64,000 nt of DNA from Candidatus Trichofilum aggregatum (GCA_016716885.1 JADJUV010000003.1:1-64000); one strand, 5' to 3'; shown: positions 1-8,862, counted from the stretch's first letter. Made by a program: numbers and translations. Notes: generated by a model not told the origin, from the sequence alone.

Positions 1-1575
1 GTCGGAGAGTTTCTGGCCCAGAGAGATGGCAATGTTACGCATGATTTTCATGCCAATACGCGGATGGCGATCAATGAGGCGGTCAAAATCCTGGTGCTTC
101 AGGGCAGCCAGCTTCACATCCGTGCAAGCCACCGCCGTCGCCCCATACGGCTGTTGCATAACCATCGAGATTTCCCCTAAAACATCTCCCTGCTGTATCT
201 GGCCAATGAGTTGATGATTATCGGCGGCATAAATATCAATATCCCCATCCATCACCATATACATGACCTTCCCCTGCTCGCCCGCTTGCAAAATCGTTTC
301 CCCGGCCCGAAAGGTAACAATCCGGCACAAGGCGGCGATCTTGCCCAATTCCCCTTCTTCCAGACCATGAAAACCGGCCATTTGCCGTGTCGCCTGGTTG
401 ACCACAATACCCATCTGCTTTTCCTCAAACCCCTCACGTACCAGCTTAAACACCTGATAACTCTCTTCCGTGAGTTGGGCCTGGTCAATATCTAAGGGCA
501 CATACACCTTAGCCATCTTAACCGTGTCTAGCCGCTCGACTTCATGGAAAACAAAGGAAGGGCAATAAGCCACGGGCACAAAACCCAGGTTGCTCAAGGT
601 GCGCTGAATGGTTGGGGAGTAGGCACTGACGGTGATTTCCAGGTATTCCGTCTGGTAAATATCCTGGGCACGACGATCCAGCTCTTTGAGCAAAAAACCG
701 GCCACATCGTCACGCAGGACGATCATTTCTAGCACTTTGATAGTGTGACCCACTTCGTCTACCACAAAACCGATGGATCCTACAATTTTGTTGTCTTCGC
801 GGACGACCAGGTAGCGGGAGTCGCGGAGTTGGAGCATGAAGAGGCCCGAGGTGAGTTGCAGATTGCCAAAAACATAACGACGGGATAAGCGGCCGCGTTC
901 TATCCTTAACAAACTGGGAAACTCATTCTCCTTCAACTCACTCACCTCAAACCCTGTACCCATCGGATAATCATCCGCGTCATCCACGGCGATCAGATCA
1001 CTCCGAACCCCCAGATTTTCTAGGGCCAGTTGCCCTAACAAAAACACTTCCGGGATAACCCGTGGGTTATTGCGGCGTAGTTCGCTGGGCAAGTTGCCAA
1101 AGAGTTTGCCCGTTAGCACCAGGCTCTCCCGCACCGATAATTTAGCTTTGAGCGGCAAAAAACCGATGGGCATAAACCCAAACTGGTGGGAAATCGTTTG
1201 TGCTCCGGTGTGGGCCGTGCGGCATTCTGCCAACCCAAAGTGAAGGCGGCGGTTGGCAAACTCCAATCTCGCCCGCATCAATTCCGAACCCACCCCCAGA
1301 TTACGGAATTCAGAATGAACCGCCAGACGGCCAAATTCACCACACAGGTCGGCAAAAGCGCCCACTTCAAAATAAACCGAAGCTGTGCCGGCAATCTGGC
1401 CATCAACTTCGGCAACCAGAGAAAGGTAACTATCTTGATAAATGCTCCGCTTGAGCCATTCATCGCTGTAAAACGCTTTGTAGGGATAGTCATGACCGTA
1501 CACGTCGTAGTAAAGCGACCGCACGGCGGGTATATCCGCTTCGATAAATTGACGGACGCGAATGGGGGCGGACAT
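1..1575 (-). CDS. GNAT acetyltransferase with C-terminal cyclic-nucleotide-binding-like domain (C-terminus outside window)
   Basis: An open frame of 525 codons runs off the left edge of the window. It starts at the ATG on the minus strand at 1575, behind a GAGGAG-like Shine-Dalgarno. Residues about 5-150 form a GNAT fold with an RNLGVG acetyl-CoA loop. Residues about 200-345 look like a second, degenerate GNAT-like half. From about residue 405 the chain becomes a CRP/cNMP-binding beta-roll ending in GEISM at about 467. In cyclic-nucleotide-binding members an Arg follows that motif to hold the phosphate; here the matching position appears to be Tyr (about 477), so binding of cAMP is doubtful. 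Mycobacterial protein lysine acetyltransferases have the same two modules in the opposite order (family knowledge). A cNMP-gated or formerly gated acetyltransferase is an inference. Its substrate is unknown. Confidence 0.8.
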   Translation of the reverse strand, partial: MSAPIRVRQFIEADIPAVRSLYYDVYGHDYPYKAFYSDEWLKRSIYQDSYLSLVAEVDGQIAGTASVYFEVGAFADLCGEFGRLAVHSEFRNLGVGSELMRARLEFANRRLHFGLAECRTAHTGAQTISHQFGFMPIGFLPLKAKLSVRESLVLTGKLFGNLPSELRRNNPRVIPEVFLLGQLALENLGVRSDLIAVDDADDYPMGTGFEVSELKENEFPSLLRIERGRLSRRYVFGNLQLTSGLFMLQLRDSRYLVVREDNKIVGSIGFVVDEVGHTIKVLEMIVLRDDVAGFLLKELDRRAQDIYQTEYLEITVSAYSPTIQRTLSNLGFVPVAYCPSFVFHEVERLDTVKMAKVYVPLDIDQAQLTEESYQVFKLVREGFEEKQMGIVVNQATRQMAGFHGLEEGELGKIAALCRIVTFRAGETILQAGEQGKVMYMVMDGDIDIYAADNHQLIGQIQQGDVLGEISMVMQQPYGATAVACTDVKLAALKHQDFDRLIDRHPRIGMKIMRNIAISLGQKLSD

Positions 1576-1665
1576 AAGGTACTCCTCGATGGGTTTCAGG
1601 TTTCTGGTGTTGGCCTCATGGGTTGGCACAATTTTACCTCTGATAGGGCGATTGCATACTAGATT

Positions 1666-1711
1666 TTTGCCACCCGAGCCGTGGATCTCAATCCACGGCT
1701 CGGGTGGCAAA
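1666..1711. repeat. 21-bp perfect inverted repeat (hairpin)
   Basis: The arms TTTGCCACCCGAGCCGTGGA(T) at 1666-1686 and 1691-1711 are perfect reverse complements around a CTCA tetraloop. The hairpin lies in the spacer between the divergent GNAT and histidine kinase genes, so it terminates neither. No T-tract dominates either side beyond the arm itself. It may be a dispersed palindromic repeat or a structured leader. Confidence 0.75.
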
Positions 1712-1736
1712 GTTGCAGGGCTTTTCTAAAGTCCAC

Positions 1737-1885
1737 TCGTACAGCTTCACACAACTCCTTAGCCAATTTAGTCGGAAGACCCATCTCCCTGACCCCCTTC
1801 CCGAGGGAAGGGGGGGCGGTTTTCGCCGGGCCGCCCAAAACCGCCAGCGCCGCCTGGGGGGGGTTAGGGGGGGAAAATGCCCGAT
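1737..1885. repeat. Dispersed repeat family R2, copy 1
   Basis: This copy shares the core AACTCCTTAGC(C/A)..TTTAGTCGGAAGACCCATC with copies near 7782-7831 (inverted) and 22672-22722. The core is followed by a G/C-rich palindromic stretch (ACCCCCTTCC.., CGGTTTTCGCCGGGCCGCCC..). The second copy has a matching but diverged G/C block. No convincing gene is present between 1576 and 2230. Confidence 0.65.
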
Positions 1886-1938
1886 ACGATGGCGCAGCGC
1901 TAAAAAATCGGACTTGGGAAAAGCCGTGCTTTATGTCG

Positions 1939-2112
1939 CAGCAATTCTCAATTTGTCCTGATTGCCTGGGAATAAATTCCCCGGCTGGTATGAAAAGTAC
2001 GCTAAAGCGCACTGGAGAATATCTGGCAACAGGCTTTCAGCCTGTTTTGTATACCAGTCAGCGGTTTTAACCGCTGGCGAAATCAGCGGAATTTTCAAAT
2101 TGAGAACTGCTG
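1939..2112. repeat. Imperfect inverted-repeat-bounded segment upstream of the histidine kinase
   Basis: AGCAATTCTCAATTTG near 1940 and CAAATTGAGAACTGCT near 2096 are inverted with one mismatch and bracket about 170 bp. Inside are two short palindromes, around AACAGGCTTTCAGCCTGTT and CAGCGGTTTTAACCGCTG. The structure is compatible with a small non-autonomous element. No coding potential was recognised. Confidence 0.5.
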
Positions 2113-2230
2113 TTTATGTCGTCACAAAATTTCGGGATCGAATGAATCGTGCTACAATTCTCGGTTGGTTAACTAAGTTCCTGCCCTACCTACGTTTTTC
2201 CAATACATATCAGGGACAATACCAATTCTT

Positions 2231-3799
2231 ATGTTAGTTGATTACCGTGTGCGCCAACGGGAATATTTGCTGGCAATTGGCCGGGCACTCTCTGCCGAGC
2301 TGGAATTACACGATGTCTTGCGGATTATTTTGCAGGCAACGGTGGATTTTATTTCGGGTCGGGCGGGTATTGTGGTGCTGGCTGATCCCACAGATCGGGC
2401 TTTTCATGTGGCAACCGGTTATGGCTTTCAGCGGGAAGTGTATACACAATTTGAGAAGCTGTTACGTGGCTTACCTTATGACGAAGGGGCCGAACGGGAG
2501 AGCATTCAAGAGATCAATGTGGGCGTCAAACGGATTGCCCAGGCCACTAATTTAGGGTTGACTCAGGTTTTGCCTTTACCATTGCTCAGCGGGGAATCGC
2601 TTATTGGCCTGATTTATGTGTTTCAGGTAGGGCGGTACCAGATCAACCCAGATGCGGCCAGTTTGCTCCAGAGTTTTGCGGACCAGGCGGCCATTGCGGT
2701 CAAGAATGCCCGCCTCGTGGAACGGCTCATTGCGGAGCGTAATCGGCTAGGGGCCATTTTGGAAGCGAGTGCCGATGGGGTGATGATTCTGGACCCGTAT
2801 TTGCGGATTACGGTGTTTAATCGGGCGCTGAGTGTGATGACGGGTTGGGACGCGGCCGCGACCATTGATCTGCTCCATGATGATATTATTCGCTGGAAAA
2901 GCCTCAAAACCGACCTGGATTTGCGCGTGGCCCTGGCTAACGGCTGGCCTCTACCCAATGCCGCCCACCTCACCGTAGAAGGGGAGTTAGAGCGGCGCGA
3001 TGGCAAATCCATCAGCCTGAGCATCACTTATGCCCCCATGCTGGACACCCGCGGCCGCATGACCGACATCATCGCCAATGTGCGTGACCTCACCCGCTAC
3101 CGCGAAGAACAAGAGTTGCAAAAGACCTTCGTTTCCGTCATCAGTCATGAGCTTAAAACGCCGGTTTCCATCATCAAAGGGTACGCGGGCACGTTGAAAC
3201 GGCAAGATGCCAACTGGTCGCCAGAAGTCCAACAAGAATATCTGGAAGTCATTGAGGAAGAATCTGATCGCTTAACTGATTTGATAGATAACCTGCTGGA
3301 AGCCTCACGGGTGCAGGCGGGCACGTTCAAGCTGGAAATGAGCGAGTTGTTATTGCCGGGGCTGGTCGCGGCCGCGACGAAAAAATTCGCCAGCCAGACC
3401 GACAAACACACCTTCAAAGTGCGTTTCCCACCCGACTTCCCCCTGGTACAAGGGGACGAACGGCGACTCAACCAGGTTCTCAACAACCTCTTTAGCAACG
3501 CCATCAAATATTCACCCAACGGTGGCCCCATTGAGGTAACCGGCGAATTACACACCAACTATGTCACGTTAAGCATCCGTGACCACGGTATCGGCATTCC
3601 CGAACACCAACAACACCGCATTTTTCAAAAATTTAGCCGCCTGGACAACGCCCTCAGCCGCAAAACGGAAGGTACCGGGCTGGGGCTATTTCTGACCAAA
3701 GCCATTGTTGAAGCCCACGGTGGGCAAATCTGGTTTGCAAACAACAGCGATGGCCCCGGTACAACGTTTACTTTTTGTTTACCTGCACCTGAGATTTAG
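2231..3799 (+). CDS. Sensor histidine kinase (GAF-PAS-HisKA-HATPase)
   Basis: This 522-residue kinase shows, in order, a GAF domain (about 20-165), a PAS domain (about 170-285), a HisKA dimerisation helix and a HATPase_c domain (about 375-520). The phosphorylatable histidine is H306 in SHELKTP. The N-box reads NNLFSNAIKY, the G1 box DHGIGIP and the G2 box GTGLGLF, so all catalytic elements are intact. No transmembrane segment is obvious, which points to a cytoplasmic sensor that detects its signal through GAF/PAS. No response regulator gene is adjacent, so the partner is encoded elsewhere. The next gene downstream, a CpXC protein, lies 129 bp away across word repeats and may not be co-transcribed. 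The start is the ATG at 2231. Confidence 0.93.
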   Translation: MLVDYRVRQREYLLAIGRALSAELELHDVLRIILQATVDFISGRAGIVVLADPTDRAFHVATGYGFQREVYTQFEKLLRGLPYDEGAERESIQEINVGVKRIAQATNLGLTQVLPLPLLSGESLIGLIYVFQVGRYQINPDAASLLQSFADQAAIAVKNARLVERLIAERNRLGAILEASADGVMILDPYLRITVFNRALSVMTGWDAAATIDLLHDDIIRWKSLKTDLDLRVALANGWPLPNAAHLTVEGELERRDGKSISLSITYAPMLDTRGRMTDIIANVRDLTRYREEQELQKTFVSVISHELKTPVSIIKGYAGTLKRQDANWSPEVQQEYLEVIEEESDRLTDLIDNLLEASRVQAGTFKLEMSELLLPGLVAAATKKFASQTDKHTFKVRFPPDFPLVQGDERRLNQVLNNLFSNAIKYSPNGGPIEVTGELHTNYVTLSIRDHGIGIPEHQQHRIFQKFSRLDNALSRKTEGTGLGLFLTKAIVEAHGGQIWFANNSDGPGTTFTFCLPAPEI

Positions 3800-3802
3800 G
3801 GA

Positions 3803-3895
3803 GTTTTGAGTTTCGAGTTTCGAGTTTCGAGTTACAGGTTGCAGGACTACATTTGCACTTTGCACCTTTGCACCTTTGCACCTTTGCACTTCCGC
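3803..3895. repeat. Short tandem word repeats (GAGTTTC and CTTTGCAC units)
   Basis: Two tandem arrays follow each other: about four units of (GA)GTTTC at 3803-3836 and four to five units of ACCTTTGC at 3853-3890. They have no spacers, so they are not CRISPR. Similar word arrays occur in many other intergenic regions of the window. Confidence 0.75.
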
Positions 3896-3928
3896 ACCAC
3901 TGCGTGAGTTATTTTTACAGGAGAACCT

Positions 3929-5278
3929 ATGCCAACTCAACTGACCTGTCCCCGTTGCCGTACCCCTTACCTTGCCGATGTGCGGCAAATTGTGGATGTG
4001 GGCCGCGAACCCCAATTAAAACAAGCTCTTTTATCCGGCCAATTGAATGTTGCCGTTTGCCCCAACTGTGGCGCGGCAGGCCAGATTGCCACCCCCATCC
4101 TTTATCATGATCCGGCGCATCAACTTTTTATGGTCTATGTGCCCCAAGAATTGCAGATGCCCCGCGATGAACAAGAACGGTTCATTGGTCAGATGGTGCA
4201 ACAGGTGATGAATAACCTGCCCCCAGAACAACGGAAGGCGTATTTGCTCCAGCCAGAGACCGTTTTGACCATGAAAACGTTGACGGATAGGGTATGGGGC
4301 ACGGAAGGGGTCACCCAGGAAATGCTGGAACAACAACGTAAACAGCAAGAACTCCTGCGTACCCTCATCACGGCTGATTATGATGTGGTGGATTATTTGC
4401 TGAAGGAACGCGGCCGCGAAATCACCGAAGAGATGATCTCTGCCCTGCGCCAGGCCCTCTCCCAGGCCGAACAAGCCCAGGCCGAAAAAGAGTTGGTCAA
4501 AATCTCCAACCTGTTGGCCCGCCTCATGCAAGAAACCGCCGCCGGCAAACGGCTGCAAAAACAGCAAATCGCCATGCACAAACTTCAGCAAGATGTGAAA
4601 AAAACAGACGGCAAACTCACCCCTGCCGTCCTGGCTAAACACGTCATAGCCAATGCCGATGATCCCCAGTTAGCTATGGCCATTGCTGTGACTGGTCAGG
4701 CAGCCCTGGATTATGAATTTTTCAGCTTGTTGACTCAAGAGATAGAAAAGAAACAAAAATTAGGGGGTGATGTCGCGGCCGCGTCCCTGGTTCATCTGCG
4801 CGAGCAACTCCTGCAACTGTACCAAAACATGCAACAGCAATCCCGCGCCATCCTGGAACGAGCCGAGAGTACCCTTCAAGCCATTCTCAACGCCCCCGAC
4901 AAAGAAGCGGAAATCCAAAATCGCATCGAGGAAATTGACGACGCCTTCATGTATATTCTCAGCGGCCGCATCCAACAGGCCGAACAACGTGGGCAAACCA
5001 TCGAAGCGGCCGCGCTCCAACACGTCCACGAAACCATCGTACAAATGGCCGAAGATCAGGTTCCCCCGGAATTGCGCTTCATCAATGATCTCGTGGAATC
5101 GGGTTCTGAGGAAGGCATGCGCCAGGTACTAAGAGATAACCCCCAGATGGTTACGCCAGAAATGGTGCAAATGTTGGAAATGGTCAAAACGAACGCGGCC
5201 GCGCAAGAGCCAGGTCTGGTCGAAATCCTCAACAAAGCCCAAACCATGATCCAAACCCGCCTCACCCTCGCCGTATAA
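3929..5278 (+). CDS. CpXC-domain protein with long helical/coiled-coil C-terminus
   Basis: The protein has 449 residues. The N-terminus carries two cysteine pairs, CPRC at about 7-10 and CPNC near 44-47, in the arrangement of the CpXC zinc-ribbon family. After about residue 75 the chain is almost entirely charged, Gln-rich helix (EQQRKQQELL, EKKQKLGGD and similar), predicting long coiled coils to the end. An AGGAG Shine-Dalgarno precedes the ATG. The CpXC family has no established function; a zinc-stabilised scaffold is an inference. Three GCGGCCGC palindromes are read as Ala-Ala-Ala (near 4775, 5006, 5197) and two as Arg-Gly-Arg or Ser-Gly-Arg. Confidence 0.85.
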   Translation: MPTQLTCPRCRTPYLADVRQIVDVGREPQLKQALLSGQLNVAVCPNCGAAGQIATPILYHDPAHQLFMVYVPQELQMPRDEQERFIGQMVQQVMNNLPPEQRKAYLLQPETVLTMKTLTDRVWGTEGVTQEMLEQQRKQQELLRTLITADYDVVDYLLKERGREITEEMISALRQALSQAEQAQAEKELVKISNLLARLMQETAAGKRLQKQQIAMHKLQQDVKKTDGKLTPAVLAKHVIANADDPQLAMAIAVTGQAALDYEFFSLLTQEIEKKQKLGGDVAAASLVHLREQLLQLYQNMQQQSRAILERAESTLQAILNAPDKEAEIQNRIEEIDDAFMYILSGRIQQAEQRGQTIEAAALQHVHETIVQMAEDQVPPELRFINDLVESGSEEGMRQVLRDNPQMVTPEMVQMLEMVKTNAAAQEPGLVEILNKAQTMIQTRLTLAV

Positions 5279-5282
5279 AAGA

Positions 5283-5300
5283 ACCCCGTTCCGACGGGGT
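5283..5300 (+). terminator. Short hairpin after the CpXC gene
   Basis: ACCCCGT-TCCG-ACGGGGT forms a strong 7-bp stem 5 bases after the stop codon. No T-tract follows, so an intrinsic terminator role is only possible. Confidence 0.45.
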
Positions 5301-5306
5301 GAATCA

Positions 5307-5356
5307 GGAGTGGAGACTTTAGCCGGTCGAGACGTGCCGACTAAAGTCTCCACTCC
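5307..5356. repeat. 16-bp inverted repeat GGAGTGGAGACTTTAG
   Basis: Perfect 16-bp arms at 5307-5322 and 5341-5356 flank an 18-bp centre. Related half-copies (CCGACTAAAGTCTCCACTCC) occur near 12600-12622 and (CCGACTAAAGTCTC) near 57266-57280, so this is a dispersed palindromic family. Confidence 0.75.
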
Positions 5357-5449
5357 CCCGATAAATCCGGTAAAACCCGAAATATCAGCCACGAATTTCA
5401 CCAAGTTTCATTTCTTCATTCGTGTCAATTCGTGGCAAAAATCTTTTTT

Positions 5450-6043
5450 ATGAGCCGTTTCCCTGTTTTTACCTTAAAACTACCCGATTGGATTGATGCG
5501 TTCCTGCCCAATCCCGATCAGGTTTACCCCACCGTCGAAGACCGAATGCGTCTGGTCATTGAGTTATCCCGCCTGAACGTACAACACGGAACCGGCGGCC
5601 CCTTTGGCGCGGGCGTTTTTGACTTAGCCAGCGGCAAACTGCTGGCCCCTGGCGTCAATCTCGTCTTGCCAGCCCAATGCTCCGTGGCCCACGCCGAAAT
5701 CGTCGCCTTCATGATGGCCCAACCACTGGTTGGAACCTTCGATCTGGCAACTCCCGGTTTTCCGCCTTATCAACTGGTCGCCAGCACGGAGCCATGTGCC
5801 ATGTGCTTCGGCTCCGTGCCCTGGTCAGGCGTGGAATCATTGGTGTGTGGGGCGCGTGATGAAGATGCCCGCGCCATTGGTTTTGATGAAGGCCCTAAAA
5901 TGAGCACCTGGGTGACTGAACTGGAGAAACGAGGCATTCAGGTACAGCGGGATGTGTTGCGAGAGGACGCGGCCGCGGTGCTTCGTCTCTACGCCCAATC
6001 CGGCCCCATCTACAACCCCAAACGGGAAACCAGTGACCAGTGA
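5450..6043 (+). CDS. Nucleoside/cytidine deaminase-family zinc hydrolase
   Basis: This 197-residue protein has the CDA-fold zinc motif: HAE (in VAHAEIVAF) supplies one zinc ligand and the catalytic Glu, and TEPCAMC supplies the two Cys ligands. The spacing resembles guanine deaminase and tRNA-adenosine deaminase relatives rather than short cytidine deaminases, so the substrate base cannot be assigned. The start is ambiguous. A GTG at 5432 is in frame but lies in a dispersed AATTCGTGGC repeat, so the ATG at 5450 is preferred although no clear Shine-Dalgarno is visible. The DNA around 5970 carries one GCGGCCGC read as Ala-Ala-Ala. Confidence 0.85.
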   Translation: MSRFPVFTLKLPDWIDAFLPNPDQVYPTVEDRMRLVIELSRLNVQHGTGGPFGAGVFDLASGKLLAPGVNLVLPAQCSVAHAEIVAFMMAQPLVGTFDLATPGFPPYQLVASTEPCAMCFGSVPWSGVESLVCGARDEDARAIGFDEGPKMSTWVTELEKRGIQVQRDVLREDAAAVLRLYAQSGPIYNPKRETSDQ

Positions 6044-6059
6044 GTCTGACGAAAACACT

Positions 6060-6255
6060 CACACTAAAGCGCAAAGGACGCCAGGCCACCAGAGAAAAAT
6101 TCGTGCTACTTCGTGCAATTCGTCGCTTCTTTCACGGAACCCATCTGTGAGGCATTTTTCATAATTCATCCTTCACTTGAGTTTAGAGTTCAGAGCGAGA
6201 GCTAGAGAATTTTCCCGAGTAATTCCCTCTAGCTCTTTCCTCTCGCTCTAAACGC
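6060..6255. repeat. Intergenic repeats before purA (AATTCGTG family plus inverted repeat)
   Basis: Bases 6068-6136 carry the dispersed module GGACGCCAGGCCACCAGAGA..ATTCGTGC..ATTCGT. Bases 6180-6251 hold an imperfect inverted repeat whose arms are around GTTTAGAGTTCAGAGCGAGAG and CTCTCGCTCTAAAC. A related sequence lies near 19889-19970. No promoter could be singled out. Confidence 0.55.
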
Positions 6256-6289
6256 CACTCTTTCATCCTTATTCTTCGGGAGTTATCAC

Positions 6290-7588
6290 ATGCCGCTCAA
6301 CATCATCATCGGAACCCAATGGGGTGACGAAGGCAAAGGCCGCATCACCGATTTATTAGCCGCCCAGACCAACATCGTGGCCCGCTACAGTGGCGGCGAC
6401 AACGCTGGACATACGCTGACCATTCAAGGCGAGATTTTCAAACTGCACCTCATCCCCTCTGGTATCATTCATGAAGGTGTACTTTGTTTGATTGGCACTG
6501 GTGTGGTGGTGAATCCTCGTGTGTTATTAGCCGAGATGGATGCCCTGGCCGAGCGGGGCATCGATGTTACTCCGGCGCGGCTCAAGATTTGCCGCAACGC
6601 CCACCTGATCACCCCGGCCCATGTGGCGTTGGATAAGGCGAATGAAGTGGTACGCGGCCGCGAAGCCATCGGCACCACCCAACGCGGCATCGGCCCGGCC
6701 TACACCGACAAAACCAGCCGTTCCGGTCTGCGGGCGGGCCTCTTCGCCGAACCCGAAGAATTGGCTGATGCCATCCAGGCCCACATCCAGGAGAAAAACA
6801 TCGTCCTGGAACGCATCTACGGCCAACCGCCGTTGGATGCGGACGCCGTAGCCGCCGAATACGCTGGTTACGCCCAGCGGTTAGCCCCTTACCTGACCAA
6901 TGGCCCCCTGCTACTGGACCAGGCCCTGCAACAAGGGCAAAACGTCCTGGCCGAAGGGGCGCAGGGAACCCTGCTAGACATCAATCACGGCACCTATCCC
7001 TTTGTCACCAGCTCTTCACCCACGGCCAGTGGCGCCTTAGTCGGGTTGGGGGTGGGGCCAAAGGTTGTTGACAAGGTGATGGGTGTTACCAAAGCATTTA
7101 CCAGCCGGGTTGGCAGTGGCCCCTTCCCCACCGAACTAGATGGAGATGAGGCCATGCGTCTGCGCGGCACGGGCAGTAATCCGTGGGATGAGTTTGGCAC
7201 AACCACGGGGCGGCCGCGGCGCGTGGGCTGGCTCGATCTGGTCATCCTTGACCATGCCCGGCGCATCAACGGCCTGACCGAACTGGCCCTGACCAAGCTG
7301 GACATTTTGAGTGGACTGGCAGAAATTCCGGTTTGTGTGGCTTATGAACTGGATGGGGAGAGGATTCATTATTTCCCCACCGATTTAAAGCAGTTGGCTC
7401 GTTGTCAACCCATCTACGAAACGGTTCCTGGGTGGTTAGAAGATGTGACCCAGGCTCGTAGCCTGACCGATTTACCGGCCAATGCGCGTCACTACATTGA
7501 ATTTGTGGCTCAGAAAACAGGTGTACCCATCACCCTGATTTCCGTCGGCCCCAACCGCGATCAAGTCATTGTCAGTGAAGCATCATAA
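6290..7588 (+). CDS. purA: Adenylosuccinate synthetase
   Basis: PurA condenses IMP with aspartate using GTP, the first committed step from IMP to AMP. The 432-residue length is normal. The N-terminal GTQWGDEGKG loop (8-17) contains the catalytic Asp and binds GTP/IMP. GDNAGHT (about 35-41) supplies the catalytic His. VGSGPFPTE and TTTGRPRRVGW are the conserved IMP and GTP segments, and the C-terminal GPNRDQVI is typical. A GGGAG Shine-Dalgarno sits before the ATG at 6290. The gene stands alone between repeat-rich spacers. Copies of GCGGCCGC near 6655 and 7210 are read as Arg-Gly-Arg and Arg-Pro-Arg in conserved segments. Confidence 0.97.
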   Translation: MPLNIIIGTQWGDEGKGRITDLLAAQTNIVARYSGGDNAGHTLTIQGEIFKLHLIPSGIIHEGVLCLIGTGVVVNPRVLLAEMDALAERGIDVTPARLKICRNAHLITPAHVALDKANEVVRGREAIGTTQRGIGPAYTDKTSRSGLRAGLFAEPEELADAIQAHIQEKNIVLERIYGQPPLDADAVAAEYAGYAQRLAPYLTNGPLLLDQALQQGQNVLAEGAQGTLLDINHGTYPFVTSSSPTASGALVGLGVGPKVVDKVMGVTKAFTSRVGSGPFPTELDGDEAMRLRGTGSNPWDEFGTTTGRPRRVGWLDLVILDHARRINGLTELALTKLDILSGLAEIPVCVAYELDGERIHYFPTDLKQLARCQPIYETVPGWLEDVTQARSLTDLPANARHYIEFVAQKTGVPITLISVGPNRDQVIVSEAS

Positions 7589-7594
7589 ACCTAT

Positions 7595-7835
7595 CCCCGT
7601 TTGTAGTAACCGCTTTAGCGGGCCAGCCCGCTAAAGCGTCCACTCCGGATTTCGAGGCTTTAGCCGGTTCCCAGAACTCAGAAGCCCCCACCCCTAACCC
7701 CGCCCCCAGGGGCGGGGAACTTTTTTCGGCGCGGTTTTTCGGGGCGCCCGAAAACCTCGTAAATCCCCGGGAAGGGGCAGGGGGATGGGTCTTCCGACTA
7801 AACCTGCCAAGGACTTGTGTAAAGCTGTACTAGTC
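7595..7835. repeat. Repeat-filled spacer after purA (GCTTTAGCGGG palindrome and R2 copy 2)
   Basis: CGCTTTAGCGGGCCAGCCCGCTAAAGCG near 7611-7638 is an almost perfect palindrome and could act as a purA terminator hairpin. Bases 7685-7831 hold an inverted copy of the R2 repeat: GC-rich palindromes, then GATGGGTCTTCCGACTAAA..AAGGACTTGTG. No gene is seen between 7589 and 7900. Confidence 0.6.
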
Positions 7836-7900
7836 TCCAGTCTCATCCTTGACCGTACCCTTGTTTTTAAACGATTACTAAGAGCTACGGGTCGTCTGGC

Positions 7901-8845
7901 TTAAATTTCCCAGGCAAAATGCACCAGGTATGAGACAACGTACTGTCCTGCCACTTTTTCCACGCCCACAACCCAACTCCCCCAATCAAACTCAATATCC
8001 ACCGCCGGGCGATAAACCGAAAAATAGTTGATCTGATCATACCCATCGGGCAGGCGGATCAGCCCGGCTGTTGCCCCGGCCAAAATTTCGTTACAGGCAA
8101 TTTCTGTGCCCAGTCCTAAATCATTGTCCAGCAGCGGCAAAACCACCTCACTAAACGAACCGTTGATGTCAAACCCAGAACCGTCTTCCGTGCCCCAATA
8201 ATAGCTGGCGGTATCCGTGAAAACATCAGCCACGGTTTCGGCGGGAATATTGATAGCCGGGTTCCACCAATGCCGGTGCACAATCAAACCCCGGTAGGGA
8301 TGAACGAGTCCCGCCAGGGCCGGGCCGTTGCGACTGTCTATGGCACTCTTGAGGGCGGTGATGAGCGCGGCCGCGTCCTCATCCTGACAAAACTCATCCC
8401 CAGTAACCGCTTCCGTCAAATAGACGCTGTTCACCCAGCCAGCCGCATCACCTGCGGCAATAGGAACCCACAACGAACCCTCTACCATCTCCCCCTCACC
8501 AGTAATCGTAATATCCGTAGCATTGGGGGCTAGTTCGGCCACAACACCATTACCTACACCAGGGCCAGACCGGACATTAAGCACATCATCACTGCTGACA
8601 TAGACGACGGTAAACTCAGTCTGGTCGTCGGGCACAAACGGGGTAGGTTCCGGCTCTGGGGTAGCCGAGGGCACAGGAGAAGGGGCCAACGTGGGTGAAG
8701 CCACCACGACGACCTCGACGGGCGTCAGGGTTAATTGCGTGGGTAAGGGGGGCGGTTGGGAGTTGCTGACATCAGGGGCACACGCGGCCGCGACCAGAAG
8801 CACCCCTAGCATGATTCCCCACTGTCGTAATCGTCGTATCATCAT
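7901..8845 (-). CDS. Lipoprotein with bacterial SH3 domain
   Basis: The 314-residue product starts with a signal peptide and lipobox (LLVAAAC), followed by a Pro/Thr-rich linker containing TPEPEPTP. Residues about 80-150 form an SH3b domain with the hallmark LNVRSGPG and a closing GW (AAGWVNSVYL). The C-terminal 150 residues match no family I recognise. The start at 8845 is preferred because AGGAG lies about 7 bases upstream and the signal peptide begins right after it; a longer frame to 9022 lacks support and overlaps ychF. SH3b domains often bind cell-wall peptides or glycans (family knowledge). The role here is unknown. Confidence 0.85.
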   Translation of the reverse strand: MMIRRLRQWGIMLGVLLVAAACAPDVSNSQPPPLPTQLTLTPVEVVVVASPTLAPSPVPSATPEPEPTPFVPDDQTEFTVVYVSSDDVLNVRSGPGVGNGVVAELAPNATDITITGEGEMVEGSLWVPIAAGDAAGWVNSVYLTEAVTGDEFCQDEDAAALITALKSAIDSRNGPALAGLVHPYRGLIVHRHWWNPAINIPAETVADVFTDTASYYWGTEDGSGFDINGSFSEVVLPLLDNDLGLGTEIACNEILAGATAGLIRLPDGYDQINYFSVYRPAVDIEFDWGSWVVGVEKVAGQYVVSYLVHFAWEI

Positions 8846-8862
8846 ACAAAACTCCTGAAATC

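Noticed and set aside
1659..2237. Several short frames of 85-130 codons on both strands
   Set aside because: They overlap repeats and palindromes, have no homology and no Shine-Dalgarno.
3803..3895. CRISPR-like tandem repeats
   Set aside because: The units are 7-9 bases long and lack unique spacers and any cas gene nearby.
5432..5449. GTG start for the deaminase
   Set aside because: It lies within a dispersed AATTCGTGGC repeat; the ATG at 5450 fits better, though certainty is moderate.
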